The notes: generated by a model not told the origin, from the letters alone. A stretch of 64,000 nt of DNA from Enterococcus cecorum DSM 20682 = ATCC 43198 (GCF_000407565.1 NZ_ASWI01000003.1:297001-361000); one strand, 5' to 3'; positions 1 to 8,422 are shown, counted from the first letter of the stretch. Made by a program: numbers and translations.

Positions 1-2
1 AA

Positions 3-530
3 TTTGCTGTGGAAATGACAATGAATACACCAAATTGTGTAGAAAATATTAAACAATTAAGTAAAAAGTACGGTAATAGAAGAATAATTGGCGCAGGAAC
101 AGTTCGCACTTTAAAAGATGCAAAAGAAGCAGTTGAGGCAGGTGCTAAGTTCTTGTTAGGTCCACATCAATTTACTCAAGATATTTTTGATTATGCTAAG
201 AAATGCAAAGTTATGACTGTCCCTTCAGCGATGACACCAACAGAAATAAATCAGATGCTTGCAAGCGGTGCAGACATTGTAAAAATATTTCCTGCAGCAG
301 TTGTGACACCAAGATTTTTTAAAGATGTGCAAGCACCTTTAGGAAAAATACCTTTAATGGCTGTTGGAGGGATTTCGGTAAAAAACGCGAAACAATTTTT
401 AGATTATGGAGCTAGTTATTTAGGAATGGGATCGGGGTTATTTGACAAATCAGATATTGAAAATTGTGATATTAATCAATTATCTAACTCATTGAAAACA
501 TTTTTAAATACGGTAGAGGAGATGGAATAG
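3..530 (+). CDS. KDPG/KDPGal-type aldolase, 5' end outside window
   Basis: Class I aldolase that would cleave 2-keto-3-deoxy-6-phospho-gluconate or -galactonate to pyruvate and glyceraldehyde 3-phosphate in the cytoplasm. The frame is open from base 3, and the family motif FAVEMTMNTPN, with its catalytic Glu, lies before the first Met, so the true start is to the left of the window. The Schiff-base lysine is visible in ADIVKIFPA and the phosphate-binding glycines in MAVGGIS. The gene ends 3 bases before a PTS IIA gene, and a galactonate dehydratase lies further down the interrupted operon, which favours a KDPGal (DgoA-like) role. Family membership is clear; the exact sugar epimer is inferred from context. 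Confidence 0.9.
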   Translation, partial: FAVEMTMNTPNCVENIKQLSKKYGNRRIIGAGTVRTLKDAKEAVEAGAKFLLGPHQFTQDIFDYAKKCKVMTVPSAMTPTEINQMLASGADIVKIFPAAVVTPRFFKDVQAPLGKIPLMAVGGISVKNAKQFLDYGASYLGMGSGLFDKSDIENCDINQLSNSLKTFLNTVEEME

Positions 531-533
531 TTT

Positions 534-991
534 ATGGACTTAGTTTTGAATGAGCAATTAGTCTTTAGAGATTTAAAAGTAAAAACTCAAGAGGAAGTGT
601 TAGATTGTTTATCTAAAAAGTTGCTCGAGCTAGGATTTGTGAAAGATGAATATGTTGAAGCAATAAAACAAAGAGAAAAAGAATACCCAACAGGTTTGCC
701 GTCAACAGAGCCTGTAGTTGCTATACCTCATGCTAATTATGAGATGGTAGATAAAACAACATTAGCAATAGCAACTTTAAAGGAACCAATATTGTTTGAA
801 AATATGGAAAATCATCAAGAAAAATTACCGGTTCGAATTGTCATTATGATGGCTATTGGTGAACCGCACGGACAGATTGAAATGTTACAAAAAATAGTAG
901 GTATTATCCAAAATCAAGATTTACGAAAAAAATGATAACAGCTTCTAATGATAAAGAACTATTAGATTTATTAGAACAAGCTATTGCCTAA
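534..991 (+). pseudogene. gatA: PTS EIIA (galactitol/fructose type), frameshifted in an A7 tract
   Basis: Phosphoryl carrier EIIA of a GatABC-type PTS. The active-site histidine is in AIPHANYE. The frame that starts at 534 hits TGA at 933-935, right after the tract of seven A at 926-932, and gives 133 residues. One more A would join it to MITASNDKELLDLLEQAIA and a stop at 989-991, giving about 152 residues, the normal length of the family. The missing part is only the last helix. Either the gene is broken, slippage on the A tract restores it, or a base is missing in the assembly. It is followed by the IIB gene 19 bases downstream. Confidence 0.8.
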
Positions 992-1009
992 AAGAAAGGA
1001 TGTTTAATA

Positions 1010-1288
1010 ATGAAAAGAATTTTAGTTGCATGCGGAAATGGAATCGCTACTTCAACAGTTGTAGCAACAAAAGTAAGACAATTTTTAGAAGAACAAGGAA
1101 TTCAGGCGGAAACAACACAAACGAAATTGATGGAGGTGCCAGGTAAGGTTCAAGGTTATGATTTGCTAGTTACAACTGGTCAATTTGAGGGGCAAACTGG
1201 GGATGTTCCAGTGGTTAAAGGAATGCCTATTTTAACGGGAATTGGTGCAGATCAAACCTTACAAGAAATATTAAGTTATTTAAAATAA
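1010..1288 (+). CDS. gatB: PTS EIIB, galactitol type
   Basis: Small cytoplasmic phosphocarrier (92 residues) that passes phosphate from EIIA to the incoming sugar at EIIC. The N-terminal P-loop-like motif VACGNGIATSTVVA carries the phosphorylated cysteine at about residue 8, as in GatB and related LacB/Mtl-type IIB domains. The ribosome site AAAGAAAGGA precedes the ATG. The gene lies between gatA and gatC in one operon. The subfamily is well supported, but the sugar cannot be told from IIB alone. Confidence 0.92.
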   Translation: MKRILVACGNGIATSTVVATKVRQFLEEQGIQAETTQTKLMEVPGKVQGYDLLVTTGQFEGQTGDVPVVKGMPILTGIGADQTLQEILSYLK

Positions 1289-1306
1289 TAAAGGAGTATC
1301 AATAAT

Positions 1307-1498
1307 ATGAAGTTTATAATGGATATATTCAATTTCTTTATTGCTGCAGGTCCTACTGTAATGCTTCCTGTAATCATTACAATTATTGGCTTGATTTTTG
1401 GTTTGAAAATTTCGAAAGCGTTTAAATCCGGGTTGACTCTAGGAATTGGCTTTGCTGGTATCAAATTAATTCTTGACTTTATGACTACTAATGTAGGA
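1307..1498 (+). pseudogene. gatC: gatC 5' fragment, PTS EIIC interrupted by the mobile element
   Basis: First 64 codons of a GatC-family membrane permease, with a hydrophobic segment at residues 16-36. The coding frame runs ...DFMTTNVG and then enters the mobile element at a GGA codon (1496-1498). The GatC reading resumes at GGA 14968-14970 as GPAAKAMVDRTG. Joined, the two parts give a 453-residue protein, the usual size of GatC. The left frame runs on for 22 meaningless codons into the element and overlaps the start of tnpV. The transporter should be non-functional unless the element excises. Confidence 0.9.
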
Positions 1499-1547
1499 CG
1501 GATTTTGCGGACATTCAAAATAAAAAAGAATGTGGAGGTAACAGACA

Positions 1548-1922
1548 ATGGCAAAATCATTATTTGAGGAACTGGGCGGCAAATACGAAAGGCAAGGGGA
1601 TTATTTGATACCGTGCTTAACTGTACCCGCCGAAGAAGAACAGGCAATAGGCATCTGGGGGCAACGGCATTTAGATTATCTAAAACAGTACCGTAAAGTT
1701 ACATACACCAATCTTCTTACAAGCGGCAGGCTAAACGCCTACCTTGCCGACATCAACAGACAGGCACAGGAACGCTTTGAAAGGCTCATAGAGGGTATGA
1801 AACAGGCACAGGGCATAACGGAACAGCTAAAGGCAGAAAACGCCTTAGAATGGACAGGATGCCTCAATAACATAAGGGCTTGTGCGAGGGAGATTGTGGA
1901 AAAGGAAATTATTTTTGCATAA
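1548..1922 (+). CDS. tnpV: TnpV-family transposon protein
   Basis: 124-residue protein of the TnpV family known from Tn4451/Tn4453-like mobilizable transposons. Its function has not been established. It is mostly helical and charged, with no membrane segment. The ribosome site GGAGGT lies 7 bases before the ATG. It is the first gene inside the left end of the element. The 3' part of this gene, from codon 17 on, is repeated exactly at 4066-4391 because it lies within the 412-bp duplication around the insertion sequence. This left copy is the complete one. Confidence 0.8.
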   Translation: MAKSLFEELGGKYERQGDYLIPCLTVPAEEEQAIGIWGQRHLDYLKQYRKVTYTNLLTSGRLNAYLADINRQAQERFERLIEGMKQAQGITEQLKAENALEWTGCLNNIRACAREIVEKEIIFA

Positions 1923-1933
1923 ACAGATGATTA

Positions 1934-1962
1934 GTGGCAGGGGGAAATCCTGCCGCTTTTTC
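1934..1962 (+). terminator. tnpV terminator (copy 1)
   Basis: GGCAGG at 1936-1941 pairs with CCTGCC at 1949-1954 and is followed by CGCTTTTTC. The same hairpin occurs again at 4403-4431 in the right repeat copy. Confidence 0.7.
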
Positions 1963-1979
1963 TGCTTTAGTTTGTCAGC

Positions 1980-2008
1980 TTGACAAATAAAGGGTTAAGG
2001 AATATAAT
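1980..2008 (+). promoter_or_regulatory. Duplicated consensus promoter now facing the IS
   Basis: TTGACA (1980-1985), 17 bases, TATAAT (2003-2008), identical to the tet(O) promoter at 4449-4477. In this copy it points into the 3' end of the transposase gene, antisense to it, and meets the hairpin at 2035-2080 within about 30 bases. Confidence 0.75.
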
Positions 2009-2034
2009 CCTGAGTTTTACAGTTATTTAATTAT

Positions 2035-2080
2035 AAAACGCCCCTAATGCTTGATACATAAGCTTTTAGGGGCGTTTCTT
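2035..2080 (-). terminator. Terminator after the transposase gene
   Basis: AAACGCCCCTAA at 2036-2047 pairs with TTAGGGGCGTTT at 2066-2077. It lies just beyond the transposase stop inside the IS and could also block transcription entering from the duplicated promoter on the plus strand. Confidence 0.75.
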
Positions 2081-2083
2081 ACT

Positions 2084-3943
2084 TTATTCTATTTTCGTAC
2101 TTTTTTCTGAGTTAACCACTCTAGAAAATTTTTTTATATATTTTTGCGATAATATCTTTCTAGCCACTTGGAATCCAAAAATATCCATCAATTCATCAAC
2201 TAAATCAGTTCGGTCAAAAGCAGGAGTATAGTTTGAACCTTCAAGATAAACGATATTCATTTGACGTAAGGTTGTAATGATTTGCTCTGGACTATATTTT
2301 TCTGACAAATAATGTTTTTCAAGAATTCTATAAACAAGAAGAGCGATAAAGCAGGTTAATAGATGCCCGTTGATTGATTCTTCTTTTCTAACATACATAG
2401 GTCTGGTTCGAAATTCACTTTTCATAATTCGAAAACTTTCTTCGATTTCCCATCTTTGACGGTTAGCTTGAATGATGATACCGATATTTTTATCTTCTAA
2501 ATCAGTCGTCACTACGTAGAATCCATCTAACTTTGCTTCATTTTTAATTTTTTCTGTATCTAATTGAATGACCTTGTTAGAGGCGATTTCTCCATCCTCA
2601 GTAGTTGTGGTCGTTTTTATATAATAGCTAGGCTGTCTTTGATTTTTACGATCTAACTTGCTTGGATTTTCAATAAATTTAAGAGCACGATCAATTTTTT
2701 TCTGACGAATATGTTCGTGATAAGCTTTCTGACGAAAGCTGAACGATACAATATAACGTTCTTCAAGAGAATATTTATCTTTGGCTACGTCAGATTTTTT
2801 TGTTGTCTTTTCCCATCTTTCTTTGTAAAAAATCAAATCATAAACATTTCGTTCCGTACCGTCAATATTTATTTTATAATGTTTCAAATCAGTTTCGGCA
2901 TTTTCTGCGGCGTTCATGATATCCTGTAAATTGAATTTCTCTCTAGAGCCGCTAATTCTCCAACCTGAAGGATCAATAGCCCATTCCTGTAGTGATTTTT
3001 TTAATTTCTTGATAGGTTGTGTCACAATATAGGCATGATTGTTTTTCATGTTATTATACACTTTATTTTCCCAACCATTTAATCCAGCATCCGCAACGAC
3101 AATGAACTTTTTCAACTGAAAATCTTCTTCAATTTTTTGTTCTAATTTGCGTAACGTAGGCTGCTCATTCATATTCCCTGCGAAAGCATAGTCCGCTAAA
3201 GGTATCCCATTACCATCCATAAACAACCCATATTGAACAATTGGATTGGGACGATGTTCTTTGCTAAAACCATATAATCTAAATTCATCTGGTTCTTCTG
3301 TTTCAAAGTAAAAATTTGTACAATCGTAGTATAAAACATTAGTATTGCGCGGATATAATTTTGTAGATCCTTGATATAATGCATTTTCAATCGTATATCG
3401 TTCTTGATACAAAATATGAAGTGCCCGATACACATCTTCCAATTGATAAGTAGATTGATGTAAAAAACGTTTTTTGTATTCAAAGGTTGCGCGTTTTGAA
3501 CAAGGTTCAATAATACGTGTACAAACTAAATCACATAAGATATCAAAAAGATTAAATTGTATTTTGTATCGAGTTTGAATTTCTTGACATATACGCTTTA
3601 GCCCTAGAGAACAAAGAATATCCTTGATATACAAATATCCAACATTGTAAATTCTGGTTTCATCTTTTTCTATTAAATCCTTTTGAGCAACTTCAATAAG
3701 CATTTTACCATTTTCTGCCTTCAGTTGTTGTTTTCGCTCTTCGATATAATCTTTCAAATGATTGACAACTACTTCTCTGTCTGTAGTTTGATATTTTTCC
3801 ATCAATGAATTTAAAGAACCTAGAGCCTCCACAACAAATGTAGAGCGTTTATTGGTTTCAGGATGAGTATAATCATCAATAATTGAAAACGACTCTGAAT
3901 ATTTAGATTTTGTTGATTTTAAACGCATTCCCATAGTAATCAC
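2084..3943 (-). CDS. IS1634-family DDE transposase
   Basis: 619-residue IS4-superfamily transposase. The three acidic catalytic positions can be placed in YYDCTNFYFE (about residue 205), VVADAGLNG (about residue 285) and RQRWEIEESFRIMKSEF (about residue 505), the last matching the Y/W-R-E-K signature of this superfamily. A basic N-terminal part precedes the RNase H-like catalytic core. The length fits intact IS1634-type transposases and no frameshift is seen. A short plus-strand A+T-rich stretch (3944-4050) upstream can hold its promoter. The gene is oriented against tet(O). Confidence 0.93.
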   Translation of the reverse strand: MITMGMRLKSTKSKYSESFSIIDDYTHPETNKRSTFVVEALGSLNSLMEKYQTTDREVVVNHLKDYIEERKQQLKAENGKMLIEVAQKDLIEKDETRIYNVGYLYIKDILCSLGLKRICQEIQTRYKIQFNLFDILCDLVCTRIIEPCSKRATFEYKKRFLHQSTYQLEDVYRALHILYQERYTIENALYQGSTKLYPRNTNVLYYDCTNFYFETEEPDEFRLYGFSKEHRPNPIVQYGLFMDGNGIPLADYAFAGNMNEQPTLRKLEQKIEEDFQLKKFIVVADAGLNGWENKVYNNMKNNHAYIVTQPIKKLKKSLQEWAIDPSGWRISGSREKFNLQDIMNAAENAETDLKHYKINIDGTERNVYDLIFYKERWEKTTKKSDVAKDKYSLEERYIVSFSFRQKAYHEHIRQKKIDRALKFIENPSKLDRKNQRQPSYYIKTTTTTEDGEIASNKVIQLDTEKIKNEAKLDGFYVVTTDLEDKNIGIIIQANRQRWEIEESFRIMKSEFRTRPMYVRKEESINGHLLTCFIALLVYRILEKHYLSEKYSPEQIITTLRQMNIVYLEGSNYTPAFDRTDLVDELMDIFGFQVARKILSQKYIKKFSRVVNSEKSTKIE

Positions 3944-4065
3944 CCAACTCTATTATACCATAAAGTACGAAAAAGTACGAGTGTAAAATTGAAAAAATTT
4001 GACAAAAAAATAGCTTTATACCAAGGCATAGAGCGAAAATATTTCAATTCAACTGTAAAACTCCC

Positions 4066-4391
4066 GGGATTATTTGATACCGTGCTTAACTGTACCCGCC
4101 GAAGAAGAACAGGCAATAGGCATCTGGGGGCAACGGCATTTAGATTATCTAAAACAGTACCGTAAAGTTACATACACCAATCTTCTTACAAGCGGCAGGC
4201 TAAACGCCTACCTTGCCGACATCAACAGACAGGCACAGGAACGCTTTGAAAGGCTCATAGAGGGTATGAAACAGGCACAGGGCATAACGGAACAGCTAAA
4301 GGCAGAAAACGCCTTAGAATGGACAGGATGCCTCAATAACATAAGGGCTTGTGCGAGGGAGATTGTGGAAAAGGAAATTATTTTTGCATAA
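4066..4391 (+). pseudogene. tnpV 3' fragment made by the target duplication
   Basis: Exact copy of tnpV from within codon 17 to the stop, created by the 412-bp duplication. It lacks the first 16-17 codons and the ribosome site. A TTG at 4074 could in principle start a 105-residue remnant, but nothing resembling a Shine-Dalgarno sequence precedes it because the IS end lies there. It is not expected to be expressed. Confidence 0.85.
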
Positions 4392-4448
4392 ACAGATGAT
4401 TAGTGGCAGGGGGAAATCCTGCCGCTTTTTCTGCTTTAGTTTGTCAGC

Positions 4449-4477
4449 TTGACAAATAAAGGGTTAAGGAATATAAT
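4449..4477 (+). promoter_or_regulatory. tet(O) promoter
   Basis: Perfect consensus: TTGACA at 4449-4454, 17-base spacer, TATAAT at 4472-4477. It drives the leader and tet(O). The repeat boundary falls exactly after the final T of the -10 box. Confidence 0.85.
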
Positions 4478-4509
4478 TAGATTCAGTATTATACAAGGAG
4501 TTAATAAAT

Positions 4510-4533
4510 ATGCGGCAAGGTATTCTTAAATAA
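4510..4533 (+). CDS. tet leader peptide MRQGILK
   Basis: Seven-codon reading frame (ATG to TAA) with a strong AAGGAG ribosome site at 4495-4500. It overlaps the left arm (4520-4530) of an inverted repeat whose right arm lies at 4612-4622. Short leader frames upstream of ribosome-protection tet genes are part of an attenuation mechanism in tet(M), where slowed leader translation under tetracycline lets transcription pass the terminators. The assignment here rests on position, ribosome site and overlap with the stem. Confidence 0.6.
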   Translation: MRQGILK

Positions 4534-4721
4534 ACTGTCAATTTGATAGTGGGAACAAAAAGTAGCAGTCCCGTTTCACTTTTAATATGGGGCTTAGTTT
4601 TTTGTACCCAGTTTAAGAATACTTTTATCATGTAATTTTATATGCCCGAAAACATATAAGTGTTTTGGGGCTATTGGAGTTATTTACCCAGTGATAGGAG
4701 TATTTATCACTGGGTATTTTT
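4520..4721 (+). promoter_or_regulatory. Transcription attenuator of tet(O)
   Basis: Two structures lie in the leader: an 11-base inverted repeat GTATTCTTAAA/TTTAAGAATAC (4520-4530 and 4612-4622), and a terminator hairpin ACCCAGTGATA/TATCACTGGGT (4686-4696 and 4705-4715) followed by ATTTTTA. Layout and several words match the tet(M) upstream region. Without drug, transcription should largely stop at about 4721. Confidence 0.75.
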
Positions 4722-4757
4722 ATGCCCTTTTTTGGGTGTTGATAGGAGGAAAATCAC

Positions 4758-6677
4758 ATGAAAATAATTAACTTAGGCATTCTGGCTCACGTTGACGCAG
4801 GAAAGACAACATTAACGGAAAGTTTATTGTATACCAGTGGTGCAATTGCAGAACTAGGGAGCGTAGATGAAGGCACAACAAGGACAGATACAATGAATTT
4901 GGAGCGTCAAAGGGGAATCACTATCCAGACAGCAGTGACATCTTTTCAGTGGGAGGATGTAAAAGTCAACATTATAGATACGCCAGGCCATATGGATTTT
5001 TTGGCGGAAGTATACCGTTCTTTATCCGTATTAGACGGAGCAGTATTATTAGTTTCTGCAAAGGATGGCATACAGGCACAGACCCGTATACTGTTTCATG
5101 CACTACAGATAATGAAGATTCCGACAATTTTTTTCATCAATAAAATTGACCAAGAGGGGATTGATTTGCCAATGGTATATCGGGAAATGAAAGCAAAGCT
5201 TTCTTCGGAAATTATAGTGAAGCAAAAGGTTGGGCAGCATCCCCATATAAATGTAACGGACAATGACGATATGGAACAGTGGGATGCGGTAATTATGGGA
5301 AACGATGAACTATTAGAGAAATATATGTCAGGGAAACCGTTTAAAATGTCAGAACTGGAACAGGAAGAAAACAGGAGATTCCAAAACGGAACGTTATTTC
5401 CCGTTTATCACGGAAGCGCTAAAAACAATCTGGGGATTCGGCAGCTTATAGAAGTAATTGCCAGTAAATTTTATTCATCAACGCCTGAAGGTCAATCTGA
5501 ACTATGCGGGCAGGTTTTTAAGATTGAATATTCAGAGAAAAGGCGGCGTTTTGTTTATGTGCGTATATATAGCGGAACATTGCATTTGAGGGATGTTATT
5601 AGAATATCTGAAAAAGAGAAAATAAAAATCACAGAGATGTGTGTTCCGACAAACGGTGAATTATATTCATCCGATACAGCCTGCTCTGGTGATATTGTAA
5701 TTTTACCAAATGATGTTTTGCAGCTAAACAGTATTTTGGGGAACGAAATACTGTTGCCGCAGAGAAAATTTATTGAAAATCCTCTCCCTATGCTCCAAAC
5801 AACGATTGCAGTAAAGAAATCTGAACAGCGGGAAATATTGCTTGGGGCACTTACAGAAATTTCAGATGGCGACCCTCTTTTAAAATATTATGTGGATACT
5901 ACAACGCATGAGATTATACTTTCTTTTTTGGGGAATGTGCAGATGGAAGTCATTTGTGCCATCCTTGAGGAAAAATATCATGTGGAGGCAGAAATAAAAG
6001 AGCCTACTGTTATATATATGGAAAGACCGCTTAGAAAAGCAGAATATACCATCCACATAGAAGTCCCGCCAAATCCTTTCTGGGCTTCTGTCGGGTTGTC
6101 CATAGAGCCGCTCCCTATTGGAAGCGGAGTGCAGTATGAAAGCAGAGTTTCACTTGGATATTTAAATCAATCGTTCCAAAATGCGGTTATGGAGGGGGTT
6201 CTTTATGGCTGCGAGCAGGGGCTGTATGGATGGAAAGTGACAGACTGTAAAATCTGTTTTGAATATGGATTGTATTATAGTCCTGTAAGTACCCCCGCAG
6301 ACTTTCGGCTGCTTTCCCCTATCGTATTGGAGCAGGCTTTAAAAAAAGCAGGGACAGAACTATTAGAGCCATATCTCCACTTTGAAATTTATGCACCGCA
6401 GGAATATCTCTCACGGGCGTATCATGATGCTCCAAGGTATTGTGCAGATATTGTAAGTACTCAGATAAAGAATGACGAGGTCATTCTGAAAGGAGAAATC
6501 CCTGCTAGATGTATTCAAGAATACAGGAACGATTTAACTTATTTCACAAATGGGCAGGGAGTCTGCTTGACAGAGTTAAAAGGATACCAGCCAGCTATTG
6601 GTAAATTTATTTGCCAACCCCGCCGCCCGAATAGCCGTATAGATAAGGTTCGGCATATGTTCCACAAGTTAGCTTAA
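4758..6677 (+). CDS. tet(O): Ribosomal protection tetracycline resistance protein Tet(O)
   Basis: 639-residue EF-G-like GTPase that binds tetracycline-blocked ribosomes and releases the drug. GTPase motifs are visible: [12 protein letters not shown] (residues 10-21), [15 protein letters not shown] and NKID. The C-terminal part keeps the conserved domain IV/V blocks, such as [10 protein letters not shown], and ends in [15 protein letters not shown]. The sequence matches my memory of the classical Tet(O) protein nearly throughout and is full length. GGAGGAAAATCAC precedes the ATG. It follows an attenuator leader and has a base composition intermediate between the host and the rest of the element, so it is probably a separately acquired cargo gene. 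Confidence 0.97.
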   Translation: MKIINLGILAHVDAGKTTLTESLLYTSGAIAELGSVDEGTTRTDTMNLERQRGITIQTAVTSFQWEDVKVNIIDTPGHMDFLAEVYRSLSVLDGAVLLVSAKDGIQAQTRILFHALQIMKIPTIFFINKIDQEGIDLPMVYREMKAKLSSEIIVKQKVGQHPHINVTDNDDMEQWDAVIMGNDELLEKYMSGKPFKMSELEQEENRRFQNGTLFPVYHGSAKNNLGIRQLIEVIASKFYSSTPEGQSELCGQVFKIEYSEKRRRFVYVRIYSGTLHLRDVIRISEKEKIKITEMCVPTNGELYSSDTACSGDIVILPNDVLQLNSILGNEILLPQRKFIENPLPMLQTTIAVKKSEQREILLGALTEISDGDPLLKYYVDTTTHEIILSFLGNVQMEVICAILEEKYHVEAEIKEPTVIYMERPLRKAEYTIHIEVPPNPFWASVGLSIEPLPIGSGVQYESRVSLGYLNQSFQNAVMEGVLYGCEQGLYGWKVTDCKICFEYGLYYSPVSTPADFRLLSPIVLEQALKKAGTELLEPYLHFEIYAPQEYLSRAYHDAPRYCADIVSTQIKNDEVILKGEIPARCIQEYRNDLTYFTNGQGVCLTELKGYQPAIGKFICQPRRPNSRIDKVRHMFHKLA

Positions 6678-6728
6678 CAGCTTGCAAAAGTCATATAAAA
6701 TGAGATTTGAAAGGATTAGAGACTAATT

Positions 6729-6902
6729 ATGATGAAATGCGAATGGATATTGTGTCCTGTTTGTGGGAGCAAAACCCGTAATAAAATTAGGAAGGACACT
6801 GTTTTGGAGAATTATCCCCTTTATTGTCCAAAATGCAGACAAGAAAGATTGATTAAAGTTGACAACTTGAAGATAACTGTCATCAAAGAGCCAGACGCTT
6901 AA
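6729..6902 (+). CDS. Cysteine-rich KTR-domain small protein
   Basis: 57-residue protein with two CxxC knuckles, CPVCGSKTRNKIRKDT and CPKCRQER, which should bind zinc. The K-T-R triplet follows the first knuckle. Proteins of this Cys_rich_KTR family often accompany tet(M)/tet(O)-type genes on conjugative and mobilizable elements; their role is unknown. A second ATG three bases downstream (6732) is an alternative start. A strong terminator follows at 6908. Confidence 0.75.
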   Translation: MMKCEWILCPVCGSKTRNKIRKDTVLENYPLYCPKCRQERLIKVDNLKITVIKEPDA

Positions 6903-6907
6903 GACGC

Positions 6908-6954
6908 AGAGCCGATGAAATTGTGGAACAATTCACGAATCATCGGCTCTTTTT
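6908..6954 (+). terminator. Terminator after the tet(O)-KTR unit
   Basis: AGAGCCGATGA (6908-6918) pairs perfectly with TCATCGGCTCT (6940-6950), followed by TTTT. Confidence 0.85.
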
Positions 6955-6955
6955 G

Positions 6956-7389
6956 TTTCGTATTTGAAAGAACAAACTCACCAAATAAAAAAAACGATAT
7001 TCGGGTGGGTTATTTTGTTATACCCTAAATTACCCTCTGAATTTGTTTTTAAATTTGGAGGGATTTTTTTATGTCCTTTTTTCGGGCAGTTATCTATCTG
7101 CTCATACGAAGCAAAATTTATCAATACATAGCATATCAGAGAACGGCAGGAAACCAGTTAAAAAAATTTCTGCCAGTGCAACGGTACTTCTCACCTTGAA
7201 AGTAGAAGTACAATCTCCATACAATAGAATTACTATTTCCTATAACCGTAAAGGTCACAGAGCCTTTGCGGTTTTTCTTTTGTCGATTTTTGTTGGAAAG
7301 TGCCGTAGGGCTGTTTCTGATATGCGGTGTCGTTCTCCGCCTCTCCATCTGGATTTTTTACATTTCAAAAATTCAGATGGGAGGTATTT
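6956..7389 (+). other. Non-coding stretch with two terminator-like hairpins
   Basis: No convincing gene in about 430 bases. CCCTC...GAGGG followed by ATTTTTTT at about 7031-7071 and AACCGTAAAGG/CCTTTGCGGTT followed by TTTT (7244-7276) look like intrinsic terminators. They separate the resistance unit from the mobilization genes. Confidence 0.6.
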
Positions 7390-7902
7390 ATGGTGAAATA
7401 TGCACCAAGAAAGGTATATATCAGAGAAAGTGGCGGCTATGTGGAATTATCCTACACGGAGTTCTGCCGTTGCAGGGAATCCGACCAGACCTATATGGAC
7501 AAGCTGTTTATCCCCATTCAAGGCTGTCTGCTTGAAGTCGTGAGGGAGCAATACACAGACTTCTACCGTGACAAGGAACGGTGGCGTTATCTGCAAAAAT
7601 TAGATACAAAGAATAGACTGCTATCTCTCGACGGATTTACGGACAGCGAGGGGAATCCTCTGGACTTTATCACTGATGAAGCGGTGGACATTGCAGAAAC
7701 CGTTGTCAATGCGGTCATGGTGGACAGGCTGAAAGCCGCCCTGCCTTTGCTGTCGGATAGTGAACAGGAGCTGATACAGGCAATCTTTTTTGACGGACTT
7801 TCCGAGCGTGAAGTCGGGGCGAGGTTGGGCATAACCCAGAGCGTTGTAAACAAACGCAAAGCCAGAATCCTAATAAAACTAAGAAAGATAATAGAAAATT
7901 AA
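7390..7902 (+). CDS. Sigma-70 region 4-like regulator
   Basis: 170 residues from the ATG at 7390, which has GGGAGG 6 bases upstream. The C-terminal third, LPLLSDSEQELIQAIFFDGLSEREVGARLGITQSVVNKRKARIL, has the pattern of sigma factor region 4 with a helix-turn-helix (quoted here in pieces: LSEREVGARLGIT and QSVVNKRKARIL). The N-terminal part carries several Cys and aromatic residues. Such small sigma-like proteins sit in the regulatory or mobilization block of many Firmicutes elements. It probably controls element genes rather than acting as a full sigma factor, since no region 2 is recognisable. Confidence 0.7.
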   Translation: MVKYAPRKVYIRESGGYVELSYTEFCRCRESDQTYMDKLFIPIQGCLLEVVREQYTDFYRDKERWRYLQKLDTKNRLLSLDGFTDSEGNPLDFITDEAVDIAETVVNAVMVDRLKAALPLLSDSEQELIQAIFFDGLSEREVGARLGITQSVVNKRKARILIKLRKIIEN

Positions 7903-7996
7903 AATTTAAGGCGTTCAGCCCCCTTGTTTTTTCCTTTGGGAAGATGAGGGGGCTTTTCTCTGCCCTCTCAATCAATTCTGATTGGAGGAAGTAAGA

Positions 7997-8422
7997 ATGG
8001 CATACAACCACGGACGGGAGGACAGGAAATGGCGTATCTGGAAAGAAGCGGAGGAAAAGCTGCTGCGTGAGTGCGGCGTTGATGAAGCGACCATTGAGCA
8101 GATACGCATGGCGGACAGGGCAGACTTCAATTCCAACAGGCGGTTTTACCGATGGACGAATGACGTTGCGGAATATCTTGAGGACATGGCAGGCAGGGAG
8201 CGGCAGGCGGAAGTGGGTACGGTTGCGGAGTTACTGGAAGAGATTGAGAGCGAAAATCTCTATCAAGTATTAGTCACGGTGGACGGGCGTACCTTGAAAA
8301 TCGTCCTGCTGAAAATGCAGGGGTATTCCACAAAGGAGATTGCCCCGCTTGTGCATTTGACGACTGGTGCCATCTATGCGAGGTTAGACCATCTGCGGAA
8401 GAAGCTGCGGAAAATTTTATAG
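7997..8422 (+). CDS. Small sigma-like helix-turn-helix protein
   Basis: 141 residues starting MAYNHGREDRKW. The start at 7997 is chosen because GGAGGAAGTA lies just before it; an upstream TTG at 7982 falls within that ribosome site. The C-terminus (VLLKMQGYSTKEIAPLVHL then TTGAIYARLDHLRKKLRKIL) has a sigma region 4/LuxR-like helix-turn-helix. It follows the first sigma-like gene by 94 bases and shares its composition. The role is presumably regulation of the element; no specific function is known. Confidence 0.65.
   Translation: MAYNHGREDRKWRIWKEAEEKLLRECGVDEATIEQIRMADRADFNSNRRFYRWTNDVAEYLEDMAGRERQAEVGTVAELLEEIESENLYQVLVTVDGRTLKIVLLKMQGYSTKEIAPLVHLTTGAIYARLDHLRKKLRKIL

Larger units (their letters stand above)
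1597..2008 (+). repeat. 412-bp direct repeat, left copy (target duplication of the IS)
   Basis: Reads base for base the same as 4066-4477. It contains tnpV codons 17 to stop, the tnpV terminator and a TTGACA-N17-TATAAT promoter. The repeat abuts the left end of the IS1634-family element. Such long, variable target duplications are a described property of IS1634. Confidence 0.92.
2009..4065 (-). mobile_element. IS1634-family insertion sequence
   Basis: One transposase gene on the minus strand flanked by inverted repeats sharing a 13-base core: GAGTTTTACAGTT at 2012-2024 and AACTGTAAAACTC at 4051-4063. The outermost 1-3 bases at each end do not match perfectly, so the exact borders are uncertain by a base or two. 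The element is bracketed by identical 412-bp direct repeats, which fits the long target duplications reported for IS1634. Confidence 0.9.
4066..4477 (+). repeat. 412-bp direct repeat, right copy
   Basis: Identical to 1597-2008. Its last six bases are the TATAAT of the tet(O) promoter, so the duplication recreated a complete promoter upstream of the resistance gene. Confidence 0.92.

Noticed and set aside
1276-1647. 123-codon minus-strand frame over the left element junction
   Set aside because: It is antisense to gatC and tnpV and crosses the insertion boundary, so it cannot be an ancestral gene.
7043-7396. 117-codon plus-strand open frame between the KTR and sigma-like genes
   Set aside because: It spans two terminator-like hairpins, has no ribosome site of its own and reads as low-quality protein; the real next start is at 7390.
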